Assembly (NCBI RefSeq): GCF_024919275.1
Contig: NZ_JANWGH010000003.1
Coordinates: 161,677 to 225,676, forward strand
Direction of reading: 5' to 3'
Origin: Algoriphagus limi
GTDB lineage: Bacteria > Bacteroidota > Bacteroidia > Cytophagales > Cyclobacteriaceae
Length of the DNA stretch: 64,000 bases
A program made the position numbers and the translations under genes. Positions 27,767 through 37,099 of this stretch are shown here, piece by piece; position 1 is the stretch's first letter, and every line of letters begins with the position of its first letter. The notes under the pieces are model-generated. The model had not been told where the DNA came from. It worked only from the letters and a program-made list of their open reading frames with translations, and made no database searches.

Positions 27767-29611
27767 TCAATTCAAAAGTTGACTTATCAATGACACTGAG
27801 AATATGGTCAACATAAACCAGCCGATAAATCCCTGGATGATGGCTAGGTATCGCGGTAATCCTTTAATAGGAATCTCTCCAAAACCTAAAGTGGTGAAGG
27901 TGTTGATGGAGAGCATGATAGCATTTAGGATTTTGATAAGCAGATCATAGAGCACAGAAATGATAAAAGCACCGATCAAAAGCACCGATTTCCAAAAGCG
28001 TTGATGTGTTGGAAGATCTTGCCAGGTGCCTTTCATAATATCCACACGCTTAAGCAGGGAAGCTGAAAGACGAGTACCTGAGACGGCCCATTTGTAAAGA
28101 GGCATGGCTGTAGCTATAAAAAATCGAGGAATGTATTTTTCCGCGTTTTGCATATAGACTTTAAAATCTTCAGCTTCAAGCAATTCCTTCTGCTGCTCTT
28201 CCAAATACACATCATGCATTCCCGCATCTTGATTCATATACTTGGTAAAAAATCTATACCGATTCATAATCCGGTTTTTGCCATGTTTGTCCCAAGAATT
28301 TGGGAAAAAGAGGTAGATCAGGGCAAAAGCGAGGATGACATAAACGGAAAAAATAATGGCTCTTGCAGGACGCGTTCCATAAAGGGAAAAGACCTTTAGG
28401 AAGCGGTTGATCTGTAAAGTAAAGAAATTATCGAAGTTGGGATTTGTATCGTAAAGGTACTTTAGTCTTTCTGTCTCCAGGTTTTTGATTTCTACATAAA
28501 CAGCATTCTTGTTTTCATGATCGAAGGTAGCAGTGTAATGATTATAGAGAATCCCTCTAATCGCATTTTCCCCTCGATAGACCTCTTGATCCACTACTCG
28601 AATAGAATCGTAATAAGGTGCAAGCAGATTTTCATCGTTAAAAGGGATGTTTTCAAACCTACTACCATACTCCCCAAAATCTTGATTACTGATAAGTTTG
28701 CCAGCGAATTGGTCCCAACCTATTTTATATTTGGCGCTGAGCTCGTCGATAGCAAGTTGTACATAGGGGCCAAATGCATTCTTCGTTATAGTCAATTGAT
28801 TGATACCAATTAAATCTGTTATGATTACCTCGGCAATCACGCTATCTAGTTGATTGTTGGTAAAACTGGTCAACTGGTTATTTTCAGATACAAAAAATAT
28901 TCTCCCCTTCCCGTAGAGTTGATTGTCCTCAAATACATTATTAAAGGTGCCTCTCCCATAGATAAATACATTTCGTCCAAAAGATTCATCTTCCTTGTCA
29001 TTGAGGTAAAAGATGTTGTTTCTAAGAACAATAATTAACGTAGTAATATTATCTCCTGGGAAAAAGCTCGGAAAGAACCGCGATGCGTCATAAAAAGTAG
29101 AATTATAAATTTTGATCCCATCCAAATCAGGATAAGCCTTAATAGCATGCTGGAGTCCGGGTCCATTTGCTACTGCATCAATCCCTGCTTTAAATGTGCA
29201 TTGATTAAATGTAATTTCGCCACAATGCCTAAGGCTCACTTTTTTTTCAAAAACATAGTGTTGTATTACTCCATTTGAGATAAGGTCACTGAATCCTTCC
29301 ATTTGTTCAAAAAAATGGACATTTGTTAATCGAATCTCAGGCTTTATCGTCCTTTGGGGAGCATTTTTTTGGATAGAATAGGTAAATAAGCCATCATTCA
29401 AATCGTTGATAAACGCGGAGTCTGTTTCTGGATTAAAAGAGATTATGGCATTCTCGTAGGTAAAAACAGAATCTTTTGAGTCTTCCATCATTTGAAAGAA
29501 TTCCGAATAAGAAAACTCTTCATATTCGATATCCTGAGCGAAGGCAGGTCCAGAAGATAAGCCTAAGACCAGTAAAAAACAGGGGAGTATTTTTCTAAAA
29601 AATGAGACCAT
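27767..29611 (-). CDS. K+-channel-like protein with beta-helix-like ectodomain (first copy)
   Basis: A 614-residue protein. The start MVSFFRKILP resembles a DUF6090 leader and continues into a signal peptide (CFLLVLGLSSGPAFAQ). The ectodomain contains Asn-rich strands (ITKNAFGPYVQ, FEDNQLYGKGRIFFVSEN) and, like the third copy, begins with EEFSYSEFFQMMEDSKDS-type sequence, so copies one and three are closer to each other in this part. The membrane part has the same helices and the filter TLGFG, but the loop between the first two helices (KYMNQDAGMHDVYLEEQQKE) differs from copies two and three. The last ~45 residues are identical in all three. It follows the NTF2-like gene by 4 bases. Confidence 0.75.
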   Translation of the reverse strand: MVSFFRKILPCFLLVLGLSSGPAFAQDIEYEEFSYSEFFQMMEDSKDSVFTYENAIISFNPETDSAFINDLNDGLFTYSIQKNAPQRTIKPEIRLTNVHFFEQMEGFSDLISNGVIQHYVFEKKVSLRHCGEITFNQCTFKAGIDAVANGPGLQHAIKAYPDLDGIKIYNSTFYDASRFFPSFFPGDNITTLIIVLRNNIFYLNDKEDESFGRNVFIYGRGTFNNVFEDNQLYGKGRIFFVSENNQLTSFTNNQLDSVIAEVIITDLIGINQLTITKNAFGPYVQLAIDELSAKYKIGWDQFAGKLISNQDFGEYGSRFENIPFNDENLLAPYYDSIRVVDQEVYRGENAIRGILYNHYTATFDHENKNAVYVEIKNLETERLKYLYDTNPNFDNFFTLQINRFLKVFSLYGTRPARAIIFSVYVILAFALIYLFFPNSWDKHGKNRIMNRYRFFTKYMNQDAGMHDVYLEEQQKELLEAEDFKVYMQNAEKYIPRFFIATAMPLYKWAVSGTRLSASLLKRVDIMKGTWQDLPTHQRFWKSVLLIGAFIISVLYDLLIKILNAIMLSINTFTTLGFGEIPIKGLPRYLAIIQGFIGWFMLTIFSVSLISQLLN

Positions 29612-29615
29612 CTTT

Positions 29616-30047
29616 CTACTTTAAAGTCACAAATAATTGAGAGTGAATTAGCCAAGTCCCCGATTTCTTGGTCCATTGGGCTGAATATTTTCCTCCTACA
29701 ACGGGTTCTTCTGAATCCTCGAAATACCCCTTCCATGTCCCGGTTTCCCAAGCCAATTGAGTTTCTGGATTGACAATGACTTCATCGGGAGTTCGAATCC
29801 AATACATTCTGGGTCCTGATACCTCCTGTACATAATCCATCAATGCTTCTTTTCCCGAGATCAAAGTCCCGGCACCTGTGGTGATTAGTACATCATCTGT
29901 TAGAAAAGTTGCGTTTAATTCCTCATCAAAAGCGCGTAAGGCAGCGTTAGAAGCTTCTCTTTGTGCAAGAATCTGAGATTTCTCAGATTCCTGCACAAAG
30001 GTGAAATGGAATAAAAAGCAGAAAAAAAGGCAGCTTAATCCCTTCAT
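29616..30047 (-). CDS. Secreted NTF2-like (DUF4440) protein
   Basis: A 143-residue protein with a signal peptide (about 1-18). The rest is a SnoaL/NTF2-like cone domain of the DUF4440 type: an N-terminal helix (REASNAALRAFDEELNATFL), TDDVLITTGAGTLISGKEAL, and the closing strands WKGYFED and YSAQWTKKSGTWLIHSQLFV. Such domains bind or turn over small molecules; no catalytic residue can be named. The start overlaps the stop of the S9 peptidase by 4 bases, so it is coupled to the peptidase. Confidence 0.8.
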   Translation of the reverse strand: MKGLSCLFFCFLFHFTFVQESEKSQILAQREASNAALRAFDEELNATFLTDDVLITTGAGTLISGKEALMDYVQEVSGPRMYWIRTPDEVIVNPETQLAWETGTWKGYFEDSEEPVVGGKYSAQWTKKSGTWLIHSQLFVTLK

Positions 30048-32074
30048 TTTTGGTCTCGATAATGATTAAACCAGCTTAAAATCGCGCCACTTTTACTCAT
30101 CAGCATACTAGGACGATTCACCAAGCCATGTGAAGCATTTGGGATACGAACCATGGCTGATTCCACTCCCTGAAGCTTGAGAGCTGCATAGTATTGTTCG
30201 GATTCTGAAATAGGGGTTCGGAAATCCTTTTCTCCGGTAAGAAGCATGGTTGGGGTAGTTACATTGCCTACCAAGGAAAGAGGAGATCTTCTCCAGTAAT
30301 TTTCAATATCCTCCCAAGGCTTTGCCCCAAACCAGTATTTGGTAAAAAAGACAGGATTGTCTGCATGCAGTACAAAGCTGGTCCAATTAATCACGGGCTT
30401 GGCTACTACGGCCGCTTTGAATCGATCTGTTTTACCCACAATCCAAGCAGTCAAAACTCCCCCACCAGATCCTCCTGTCACGAATAGGTTTTCGGTGTCG
30501 ATGTAGCCTTTTTCAATGACTGCATCCACACCTGACATCAGGTCTTCATAATCATGATTGGGATAGTCATGATGGATCAAGTTGCCAAATTCCTGGCCGT
30601 AGCCGGTACTTCCTCTTGGATTGGTATAAAGCACCACATAGCCAGCAGCGGCATAGGCTTGAATTTCATAGGCAAAGGAAGGCCCATACATGGCAAAGGG
30701 ACCACCATGGATTTCCAAAATGAAGGGGTGCTTTTTGTTTGGGTCAAAGTCAGGAGGGGTTACAATCCAACCTTGGATTTTTCGGCCATCAAAGCTGGAT
30801 TCCCACCAGATTTCTTCTGTTTTTCCAATTTTCCGGTAGGAGAAAACATCATCATTCAAAGCAGTAAGTCGGGAGGTGTTTCCACCATTCCAGACTGCCA
30901 AATCAGCAGGATGCTCAGGCCCTCCTAAGGTGTAGGCAATTCGGTTGTTGGTTGAAACGGAATAGGTTCCAGAATTATAAGGTCTTCCCAAATCCAATCC
31001 GCCTAGACCTTCTACTAGGGTTCGGATTTTTCCATTCAGGGAAACATGGGCTACTTTGGTGTCCCCAAATTCATCGTATTGAAAATAGATTCCTTGGCCA
31101 TTTGCATCCCATTGTGGATTACCAGCATCTCGGTCTAGGTCAGCTGTCAGGTTTTTGATCCCCGTTCCATCCGTGTTCATAACATAAAGATGCGTGATTT
31201 GGTACCCTTGGAAGCTATCGTCAAATCCAGTGTAAGCAATCATTTTTCCATCTGGTGATAGAGTTGGACCCGAATCAGGACCAAAACGGGAAGTCAAGGC
31301 GGTGATCTTTCCACTCGCTAAATCAAGTTGGTAGATTTCGGAGTTTGCTGGCTCCAATTCCGAATTTTCATGAAGATTGGCAGAGAAAAAGAGGCTTTGA
31401 CCATCAGCAGACCAGATAGGAGATCCGTAATTCTGATCATCAAAAGTTCGCTGTCTCGCGGTACCACCAGAAAGGCCTATGGTAAAAATCTGTCTATACC
31501 CAGGGCTTACATAGCCTCCGCCATCTCTTCGGTAAACCATTTCATCAATAAAGATCGGTGGGGCATTCCATTCTGCACCTTGTGGCTTGGAGGGGATTTT
31601 TAGTAAGGAATTTGCTTTAGCAGGGACGAATTGAGTGAAAGCCAAATGCTGATTGTCATAGGACCAGGATACAGCACTAGGAGGAGTTGCTGAGTTGGTG
31701 AGCGCAACAGAGCTATTGGTGTCGAAGTAGTGGACAAAGAGTTTCACCTTGTCATCTTGTTGATTGGACAGAAAAGCCAATTTGCTTCCATCATGTGACC
31801 AAACCGGAGCATAGTCTCGTTGATTACCTTGGGTAATGGGGCGATTTTGTGTTCCATCAACATTGGCGATCCATAAATTGGAATAGTCGCGGTCGGTCAT
31901 GATGTCCTTGAAGTTGCGGACATAGACGATCTTGCTTCCATCTGGAGAGATGCTCGGGCTAGTCACATATTCGAGATCGAAGAGATCTGTCAATTCGAGA
32001 TTTGTTTTTTGCTGGGCGATGGTCAGCGAATACAGCCCGAAAGAAAGAAAAAGGAAAACCAGTACTTTTTTCAT
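30044..32074 (-). CDS. S9 family (prolyl oligopeptidase-type) serine peptidase
   Basis: A 676-residue protein with a signal peptide (about 1-20), so exported to the periplasm. An N-terminal seven-bladed propeller of WD40-like/PD40 repeats (SPSISPDGSKIVYVRN, PVWSHDGSKLAFLSN, PTLSPDGKMIAYTGFD) precedes an alpha/beta-hydrolase domain from about residue 420. The nucleophile Ser is in TGGSGGGVLTAW (near 535), the Asp in TGEKDFRTP (near 616) and the His in NASHGLVNR (near 648). It should cleave short peptides or remove acyl-amino acids from peptides. The APC permease upstream could take up the products. Confidence 0.92.
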   Translation of the reverse strand: MKKVLVFLFLSFGLYSLTIAQQKTNLELTDLFDLEYVTSPSISPDGSKIVYVRNFKDIMTDRDYSNLWIANVDGTQNRPITQGNQRDYAPVWSHDGSKLAFLSNQQDDKVKLFVHYFDTNSSVALTNSATPPSAVSWSYDNQHLAFTQFVPAKANSLLKIPSKPQGAEWNAPPIFIDEMVYRRDGGGYVSPGYRQIFTIGLSGGTARQRTFDDQNYGSPIWSADGQSLFFSANLHENSELEPANSEIYQLDLASGKITALTSRFGPDSGPTLSPDGKMIAYTGFDDSFQGYQITHLYVMNTDGTGIKNLTADLDRDAGNPQWDANGQGIYFQYDEFGDTKVAHVSLNGKIRTLVEGLGGLDLGRPYNSGTYSVSTNNRIAYTLGGPEHPADLAVWNGGNTSRLTALNDDVFSYRKIGKTEEIWWESSFDGRKIQGWIVTPPDFDPNKKHPFILEIHGGPFAMYGPSFAYEIQAYAAAGYVVLYTNPRGSTGYGQEFGNLIHHDYPNHDYEDLMSGVDAVIEKGYIDTENLFVTGGSGGGVLTAWIVGKTDRFKAAVVAKPVINWTSFVLHADNPVFFTKYWFGAKPWEDIENYWRRSPLSLVGNVTTPTMLLTGEKDFRTPISESEQYYAALKLQGVESAMVRIPNASHGLVNRPSMLMSKSGAILSWFNHYRDQK

Positions 32075-32081
32075 GGTATTA

Positions 32082-33404
32082 TTAGTTAATGATAGGTTGA
32101 TTGGATCTTTTTTTAATCTGTGTTCTTAGTATATAGATGACGGCCAATAGCAATATGAAAAGGCCTATTGCTAATAATTCATTATTGCTTAGTTGAAAAA
32201 ATACCCAGGCTAAAGCGATCAGGGTGATGATTCCAATGGTATTCCCGAAGGGTACTCGAAAGTAGTTGGGCACATCGGATTTATTTTTCCAGCGAAATTT
32301 GAGATAGGCCAGGACAGCCCCAAAGTAGATAACCAAGGAGGCCCCTGTGACCAATACCAACAAATACCGGAAGCTGCCGGATGCAGCGAAAGCAAATTCT
32401 AAAACACCCAAGAATAAAATAGCCACATAGGGAGTACCGTGGGAAGGATGTACTTTGGAAAGAACCGGATGAAGCAATCCGTCTTTTGCGCCTGCATACA
32501 GGATTCTAGGAAGAAGTGTAATAATGGAACTTAAAGTGCTCCAAACAGCAATGAAAGAGAGAATCAATACCAAAAGAAATCCCGTTTCCCCAAAAATCAC
32601 CTTGGCTAATTCAGCTAAAGGAGCTTCCTGATTAGTAAGCATCAAATCTCCCAAAACCCCTTGGGCAGCCAGGTGGATGGTACAAAATCCTAGAATCACC
32701 ATTACGATTCCTATGATAAAACCCATAGGGCCTGTTCGGGTAGGATCTTTCATTTCTCCACCATTGGCTAGAGCCAGTTCCCCTCCCAAAAAGGCAAAAA
32801 TGAGCAAAATGGAAGCCTCTCCAACTTGCCCGAATTCAGGGAATCCTTCCCAACTGATATTGGCAAAATCTATTTGGGTAAGTGCAATACTAACCAAAGC
32901 CATCAGAGATAGTACCTTGGTCCAAGTGAGGATTTTGATAAAGACCATGCTGTCTTTTATTCCCTTAAAATTCAAAAAACAGCTGAAAGCGGTGATGGCA
33001 GCGAAGAAGGCAACCCTCATCCCGGTTTCTTTGAAAATAGGAAAGTATGAACCTGCAATATCAGCAAGTGCGTTCATCAAAGCGCCGCATGCTAAAACTC
33101 CTACTCCCAACCAATACAGAATATTGGCAATAAATCCGGCCATGGGGCCAAAGGCACGATTGATGTAAACATACAAACCTCCGGTATCTGGCACTCGGCT
33201 GCCCAATTCTCCAAAACATAGTCCGAGACACATAAAAATAAATCCGCAGAAGATGTAGGCCAGAATACTGGCATGGCCCAAAATCCCATAAACCAAAGCT
33301 GGTAAAAGGAATATCCCACTACCAATGGAAATGCTAAGCACATTGGTAATGACACCACCCATTCCCACTTCACGCTTCAGCTCAGTTGTTTGTTTTTCTG
33401 CCAT
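32082..33404 (-). CDS. APC family amino acid permease
   Basis: A 440-residue integral membrane protein with about 12 hydrophobic helices. The first helix carries the APC signature ISIGSGIFLLPALVYG, followed by GGLYVYINRAFGPMAGF; a later helix contains LIFAFLGGELALANGGEMKD. These are typical of the amino acid-polyamine-organocation superfamily. Substrate cannot be read from sequence. It lies between a sulfatase (3 bases) and the S9 peptidase (7 bases), consistent with amino-acid uptake after peptide hydrolysis. Confidence 0.88.
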   Translation of the reverse strand: MAEKQTTELKREVGMGGVITNVLSISIGSGIFLLPALVYGILGHASILAYIFCGFIFMCLGLCFGELGSRVPDTGGLYVYINRAFGPMAGFIANILYWLGVGVLACGALMNALADIAGSYFPIFKETGMRVAFFAAITAFSCFLNFKGIKDSMVFIKILTWTKVLSLMALVSIALTQIDFANISWEGFPEFGQVGEASILLIFAFLGGELALANGGEMKDPTRTGPMGFIIGIVMVILGFCTIHLAAQGVLGDLMLTNQEAPLAELAKVIFGETGFLLVLILSFIAVWSTLSSIITLLPRILYAGAKDGLLHPVLSKVHPSHGTPYVAILFLGVLEFAFAASGSFRYLLVLVTGASLVIYFGAVLAYLKFRWKNKSDVPNYFRVPFGNTIGIITLIALAWVFFQLSNNELLAIGLFILLLAVIYILRTQIKKRSNQPIIN

Positions 33405-33407
33405 AGA

Positions 33408-35054
33408 TTAATCATTTAAGCCCTCGCCTGGTCGAGGAGTTGGGGTTCTGACACCAACTGATTTTGAATAGGTATTCCATTCCTGAAGCAATTCTTCGTA
33501 TTTCTCAGGATAGTGTTCTTTCACATTATTTTGCTCGTCCAGTGAAGCGGACAAGTCATACAATTCAAAGTTTTCTTCTGAATAGGGAGCAGTGATATTG
33601 AGTAATTTCCACTTGCCTTTTCGAAGCATGATCCGACCTCTATGCTCCAAAGCAAATACATAGGTAGAATCGTGGATTACATTTTGCCCTTCTTGCAAAA
33701 TGGGAAAGAGGGATTTTCCAGCCAGGGGCTTTACTTCTTTTCCTTTCCATTCGGAAGGATATTCCAAATCTGCGAGTTGATAAAAAGTAGGAGCCAAATC
33801 CATCACCGTCACGAATTGATCCACAATTGGATTGGTTTGAAGTACGGATGAACCTGCAATTATCATGGGTGCAATCATACCTCCTTCGGTAGTATATCCT
33901 TTGAAATAGCGATAGGGGGAAGTTCCTGCTTCGGCCCATTGTGGTCCATAGGAAATGAAGGAATTTTCCTTACCCATTTCTTCATAGGCATCTGAATAAT
34001 TGTCCTGAAGAAAAGGACCGAAATAGGAACTGTAATAAAAGTCTTCAGCTGCCGCTCCATTGTCAGAAACGAAGACGATCAGTGTATTTTCATACAATCC
34101 ATTTTCCTTTAGATTGCTTACTAATCGGCCAATATTGTAATCGAGGTTGTCGACCATTCCAGCATAGAGCTCCATTTTCCGGGCTTCTTTTTGTTGCTCT
34201 TGGGTAGAAAGGGAATCCCAAGGAGTGACAATCGGGTGTAAGGCCGGAAGCGAGGCATTGGACGGGATGATTCCAGCTTTTTTGAGGGATTCCAGCCTTT
34301 TTTCTCGGAGAGCTTCATAGCCTTCATTGTACCGTCCTTGGTATTTTTTCCAAAACTTTTCATCCACCTGAAGTGGCCAATGGGGTGAAGTGTAGGCGGC
34401 AAAAGCAAAAAACGGTTGCTTATCTTCCTTATTGGACTCTATATAGGAAATCAACTTGTCTGTATAAAAATCAGTAGAGTAAGCACCTTCAGGCCAGCTA
34501 ACAGTTTGACCGTTTTCGGTGTAAGGGGATTCAGGAGCATCTGGGAAAACACCTCTGCTGCTGTAATGATTAGCACCTCCTTCTAAGGTGACAAATGAAT
34601 TTTCGAACCCTTTTTGGTGTGGGTTGTCTTCTGGACGTAGTCCTAGATGCCATTTGCCTACGGTATAGGTGTGATATCCGGCTTGCTGAAGTAATTCTGG
34701 TATTGGAATAATCCGCTCGCTCAAATGTCCTTCATAGCCAGGTACACCAGTGACTAGGTCTTGCGATCCCATTCCTGCTACATGATTGTAATTACCAGAT
34801 AGCATCATGGCCCGAGTAACGGCGCAATAGGGAGCAGTATGGTATTGACTAAAGCGGATTCCATCTTTTGCCAATTGGTCCAAATTGGGAGTTTCAATAT
34901 CTCCCCCAAAAGATCCCAAATCCGCATAGCCTAGATCATCCGCTACAATTAAGAGGATATTGGGTTTTTGGGAAGATGGTTTTTCTGGGGTCTTAGTAGT
35001 ACAGGAATAAAAAGCTAATGTGATAATCCAAAAGGATAAAAGGACTGATTTCAT
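33408..35054 (-). CDS. Sulfatase (arylsulfatase type)
   Basis: A 548-residue protein. The N-terminus has a lipoprotein-like signal (FWIITLAFYSC, Cys18). NILLIVADDLGYADLGSFGG carries the first metal-binding Asp pair. The formylglycine motif is CAVTRAMMLSG (Cys near residue 77), a variant of C-x-P-S-R with Val-Thr instead of Pro-Ser; the Cys and Arg needed for maturation and catalysis are present. KWHLGL and VFVSDNGAAAEDF are further active-site segments. It should remove sulfate esters from an unidentified substrate. Maturation enzyme not in the window. Confidence 0.9.
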   Translation of the reverse strand: MKSVLLSFWIITLAFYSCTTKTPEKPSSQKPNILLIVADDLGYADLGSFGGDIETPNLDQLAKDGIRFSQYHTAPYCAVTRAMMLSGNYNHVAGMGSQDLVTGVPGYEGHLSERIIPIPELLQQAGYHTYTVGKWHLGLRPEDNPHQKGFENSFVTLEGGANHYSSRGVFPDAPESPYTENGQTVSWPEGAYSTDFYTDKLISYIESNKEDKQPFFAFAAYTSPHWPLQVDEKFWKKYQGRYNEGYEALREKRLESLKKAGIIPSNASLPALHPIVTPWDSLSTQEQQKEARKMELYAGMVDNLDYNIGRLVSNLKENGLYENTLIVFVSDNGAAAEDFYYSSYFGPFLQDNYSDAYEEMGKENSFISYGPQWAEAGTSPYRYFKGYTTEGGMIAPMIIAGSSVLQTNPIVDQFVTVMDLAPTFYQLADLEYPSEWKGKEVKPLAGKSLFPILQEGQNVIHDSTYVFALEHRGRIMLRKGKWKLLNITAPYSEENFELYDLSASLDEQNNVKEHYPEKYEELLQEWNTYSKSVGVRTPTPRPGEGLND

Positions 35055-35137
35055 TGAAAAGTGAAATAAATGATATTCAAAAAGTTAAGGAATTATCTTG
35101 ACATTGTACAATTTCCATTTTCTAAGACTTGGAAAAA

Positions 35138-37099
35138 TCAAAAAATCCGATCATGATGAATTGCCTCAAATTTTTGAATTTGATTTTTCCTGGACTCCAC
35201 ATACCACATGGAAAGAGGTCCTTTGCCTTTCACAGGGACCAATCCGCGGAATTCAAAGCATAAATTAGGATTGTCCTTGATTCGGGAGTATGTGCTTTTG
35301 GAAATATTGATTTTGTTCAATCCGCAGGCTGCTTCCATTCGCTGAGCCGTATTTACGGTGTCTCCCCAAATGTCATATTGGAATTTTTTGATCCCTACAA
35401 TTCCAGCTACTACTGGACCTGTATTGATCCCAATTCGCATATCAAATTTTGCCTTTGATGGGATGGAAGGGTCAAAATTTCGCTGATTGATAAAGTCTTT
35501 GATTTTCAAGGCAGCGTTTATGACATCCATGACGCAGGAATGGTTGTTGAGTCCCCCGGCTGCTAAATAGGCATCTCCGATCGTTTTGATTTTTTCAAGA
35601 CCAAACTCCTCAATAATCAAGTCAAAGGCTTTGAAACAGATATTCAGCTCATGGACTAATTCCTTGGCCGAAAGGTGCTGGGCTTTTTTGGTAAAGTCAG
35701 CAAAGTCGGTAAAAATGACCGTCACTTCTTCAAAGTCTCTAGCTTCCGATTTTCCGGTTTCTTTGAGCTCTTCAGCGACTTTGGTAGGTAGAATATTCAA
35801 AAGGAGTTTGTCAGATCGATCCTTTTCTTTTCGGATGATATGACTCGCTTTTTTGATGAATTTATATCGTCTCCACCAGCCTACTGCCAAGACCAAAAAC
35901 AATACTCCACTAATCATAAAAATGATGCGTTGATTTCGCTCCACTTTTAGTCTTTCATCAAAGACTAGGCTTTGCTCTCGCATCTGTTGAGCATTTTGAA
36001 TACTATCTAAAAGTTGCTGTTTTTCAAACTCATAATTCGCCATCATCTTCGTGATTTCCTTGGTGTTGGATTCATTCAAGATGCTGTCTTTGAGTTGGGC
36101 AGCTTTTTTGAGATAAGTGAGTTCGGACCGTACATCTCCGGTTTTTTCGGCTACTTCCGTCAACCGCTCATAGGCCATCCGGATTACCTTCACTTCTGAA
36201 GCCTTTTGGGCGTTTTCCAGGGATTTTTCAGCGTGGAACTTGGACTTAGGATAATTACTTTTTTGCAAATACAAACTTGCAAGCCGATTATGGGTGTAAG
36301 CCAAGCCACGGGAATAACCCAAGGAATCCCGAATTCTGAGTGCTTCCAAAAGGGTTTTTTCTGCCAAATCCAATTCTCCTTTGTTGGCGTAATTGTTTCC
36401 CAAATTGCTCAACGAAAGTCCTATTGAGTAGGGGTTTTTGATTTGATAAGCCATGTCGAGCGCCATTTGGTGATAATAAATGGCGGAGTCCACAGGTCCC
36501 GTATGCTCGAAAATGATGGCGAGATTATTTAAGCTTGAATGAATGCGCCGTGGATCGCCTTCTTTCTTTTCTATATCCATGGAAATCCGGGCATGTCTAA
36601 ACGCTTCCACATAATCATGTTGGTCATAATAAACCAAACTCAGATTGTTGTGAACACTGGCTATTCCTAAGGCATCGTTAAGTCTTTCATAGATAGAAAG
36701 TGCTAGTAGATGGTTTTCAATAGATCGCTCGATATCTCCAAAAAATGAGTAAATACCTGCCAGAAATGTATAGGCTCTTGCCTCTTCGGAATCAAAGCCT
36801 GCTTGCTGAAGTTGAGGGATCATTTGTTCCATCCCATTTGGGTCAAAACTTGAAGGGTTCAGCTCCTCTTCGGCTATGGTTTTATAAAAATTACTTTTCA
36901 ATAGCCCCTCCTCATAGTTCCTCTTTTGGCTGATTAATATTGCCTGATCTGCAAATGAGATCGCTTTTTCAAACTCGTAATCTCCGTAAGCTTCAAAAGA
37001 TAGGTTGCATAGGCTATCAATTTCCTGCATCCACTTGCTTTGGCTGAATCCCTGGAAGGAAGCCAAGAAAAAAAGTAATATGATGGCACATCGGATCAT
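35138..37099 (-). CDS. TPR sensor class III adenylate cyclase
   Basis: A 653-residue protein. Signal peptide (about 1-20), then at least five tetratricopeptide repeats (for example IASVHNNLSLVYYDQHDYVE, SIGLSLSNLGNNYANKGELD) outside the membrane, a membrane helix near residues 390-408 (IIFMISGVLFLVLAVGWW), a coiled coil and a cytoplasmic class III cyclase domain. Metal Asp residues are in VIFTDFADFT and IGDAYLAAGG. The purine-specifying Lys (EKIKTIGD) and Asp (YDIWGDT) and the transition-state Asn/Arg (NTAQRMEA) are present, so it should be an active adenylate cyclase making cAMP. Its start overlaps the stop of the upstream sulfatase by 4 bases. Confidence 0.92.
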   Translation of the reverse strand: MIRCAIILLFFLASFQGFSQSKWMQEIDSLCNLSFEAYGDYEFEKAISFADQAILISQKRNYEEGLLKSNFYKTIAEEELNPSSFDPNGMEQMIPQLQQAGFDSEEARAYTFLAGIYSFFGDIERSIENHLLALSIYERLNDALGIASVHNNLSLVYYDQHDYVEAFRHARISMDIEKKEGDPRRIHSSLNNLAIIFEHTGPVDSAIYYHQMALDMAYQIKNPYSIGLSLSNLGNNYANKGELDLAEKTLLEALRIRDSLGYSRGLAYTHNRLASLYLQKSNYPKSKFHAEKSLENAQKASEVKVIRMAYERLTEVAEKTGDVRSELTYLKKAAQLKDSILNESNTKEITKMMANYEFEKQQLLDSIQNAQQMREQSLVFDERLKVERNQRIIFMISGVLFLVLAVGWWRRYKFIKKASHIIRKEKDRSDKLLLNILPTKVAEELKETGKSEARDFEEVTVIFTDFADFTKKAQHLSAKELVHELNICFKAFDLIIEEFGLEKIKTIGDAYLAAGGLNNHSCVMDVINAALKIKDFINQRNFDPSIPSKAKFDMRIGINTGPVVAGIVGIKKFQYDIWGDTVNTAQRMEAACGLNKINISKSTYSRIKDNPNLCFEFRGLVPVKGKGPLSMWYVESRKNQIQKFEAIHHDRIF

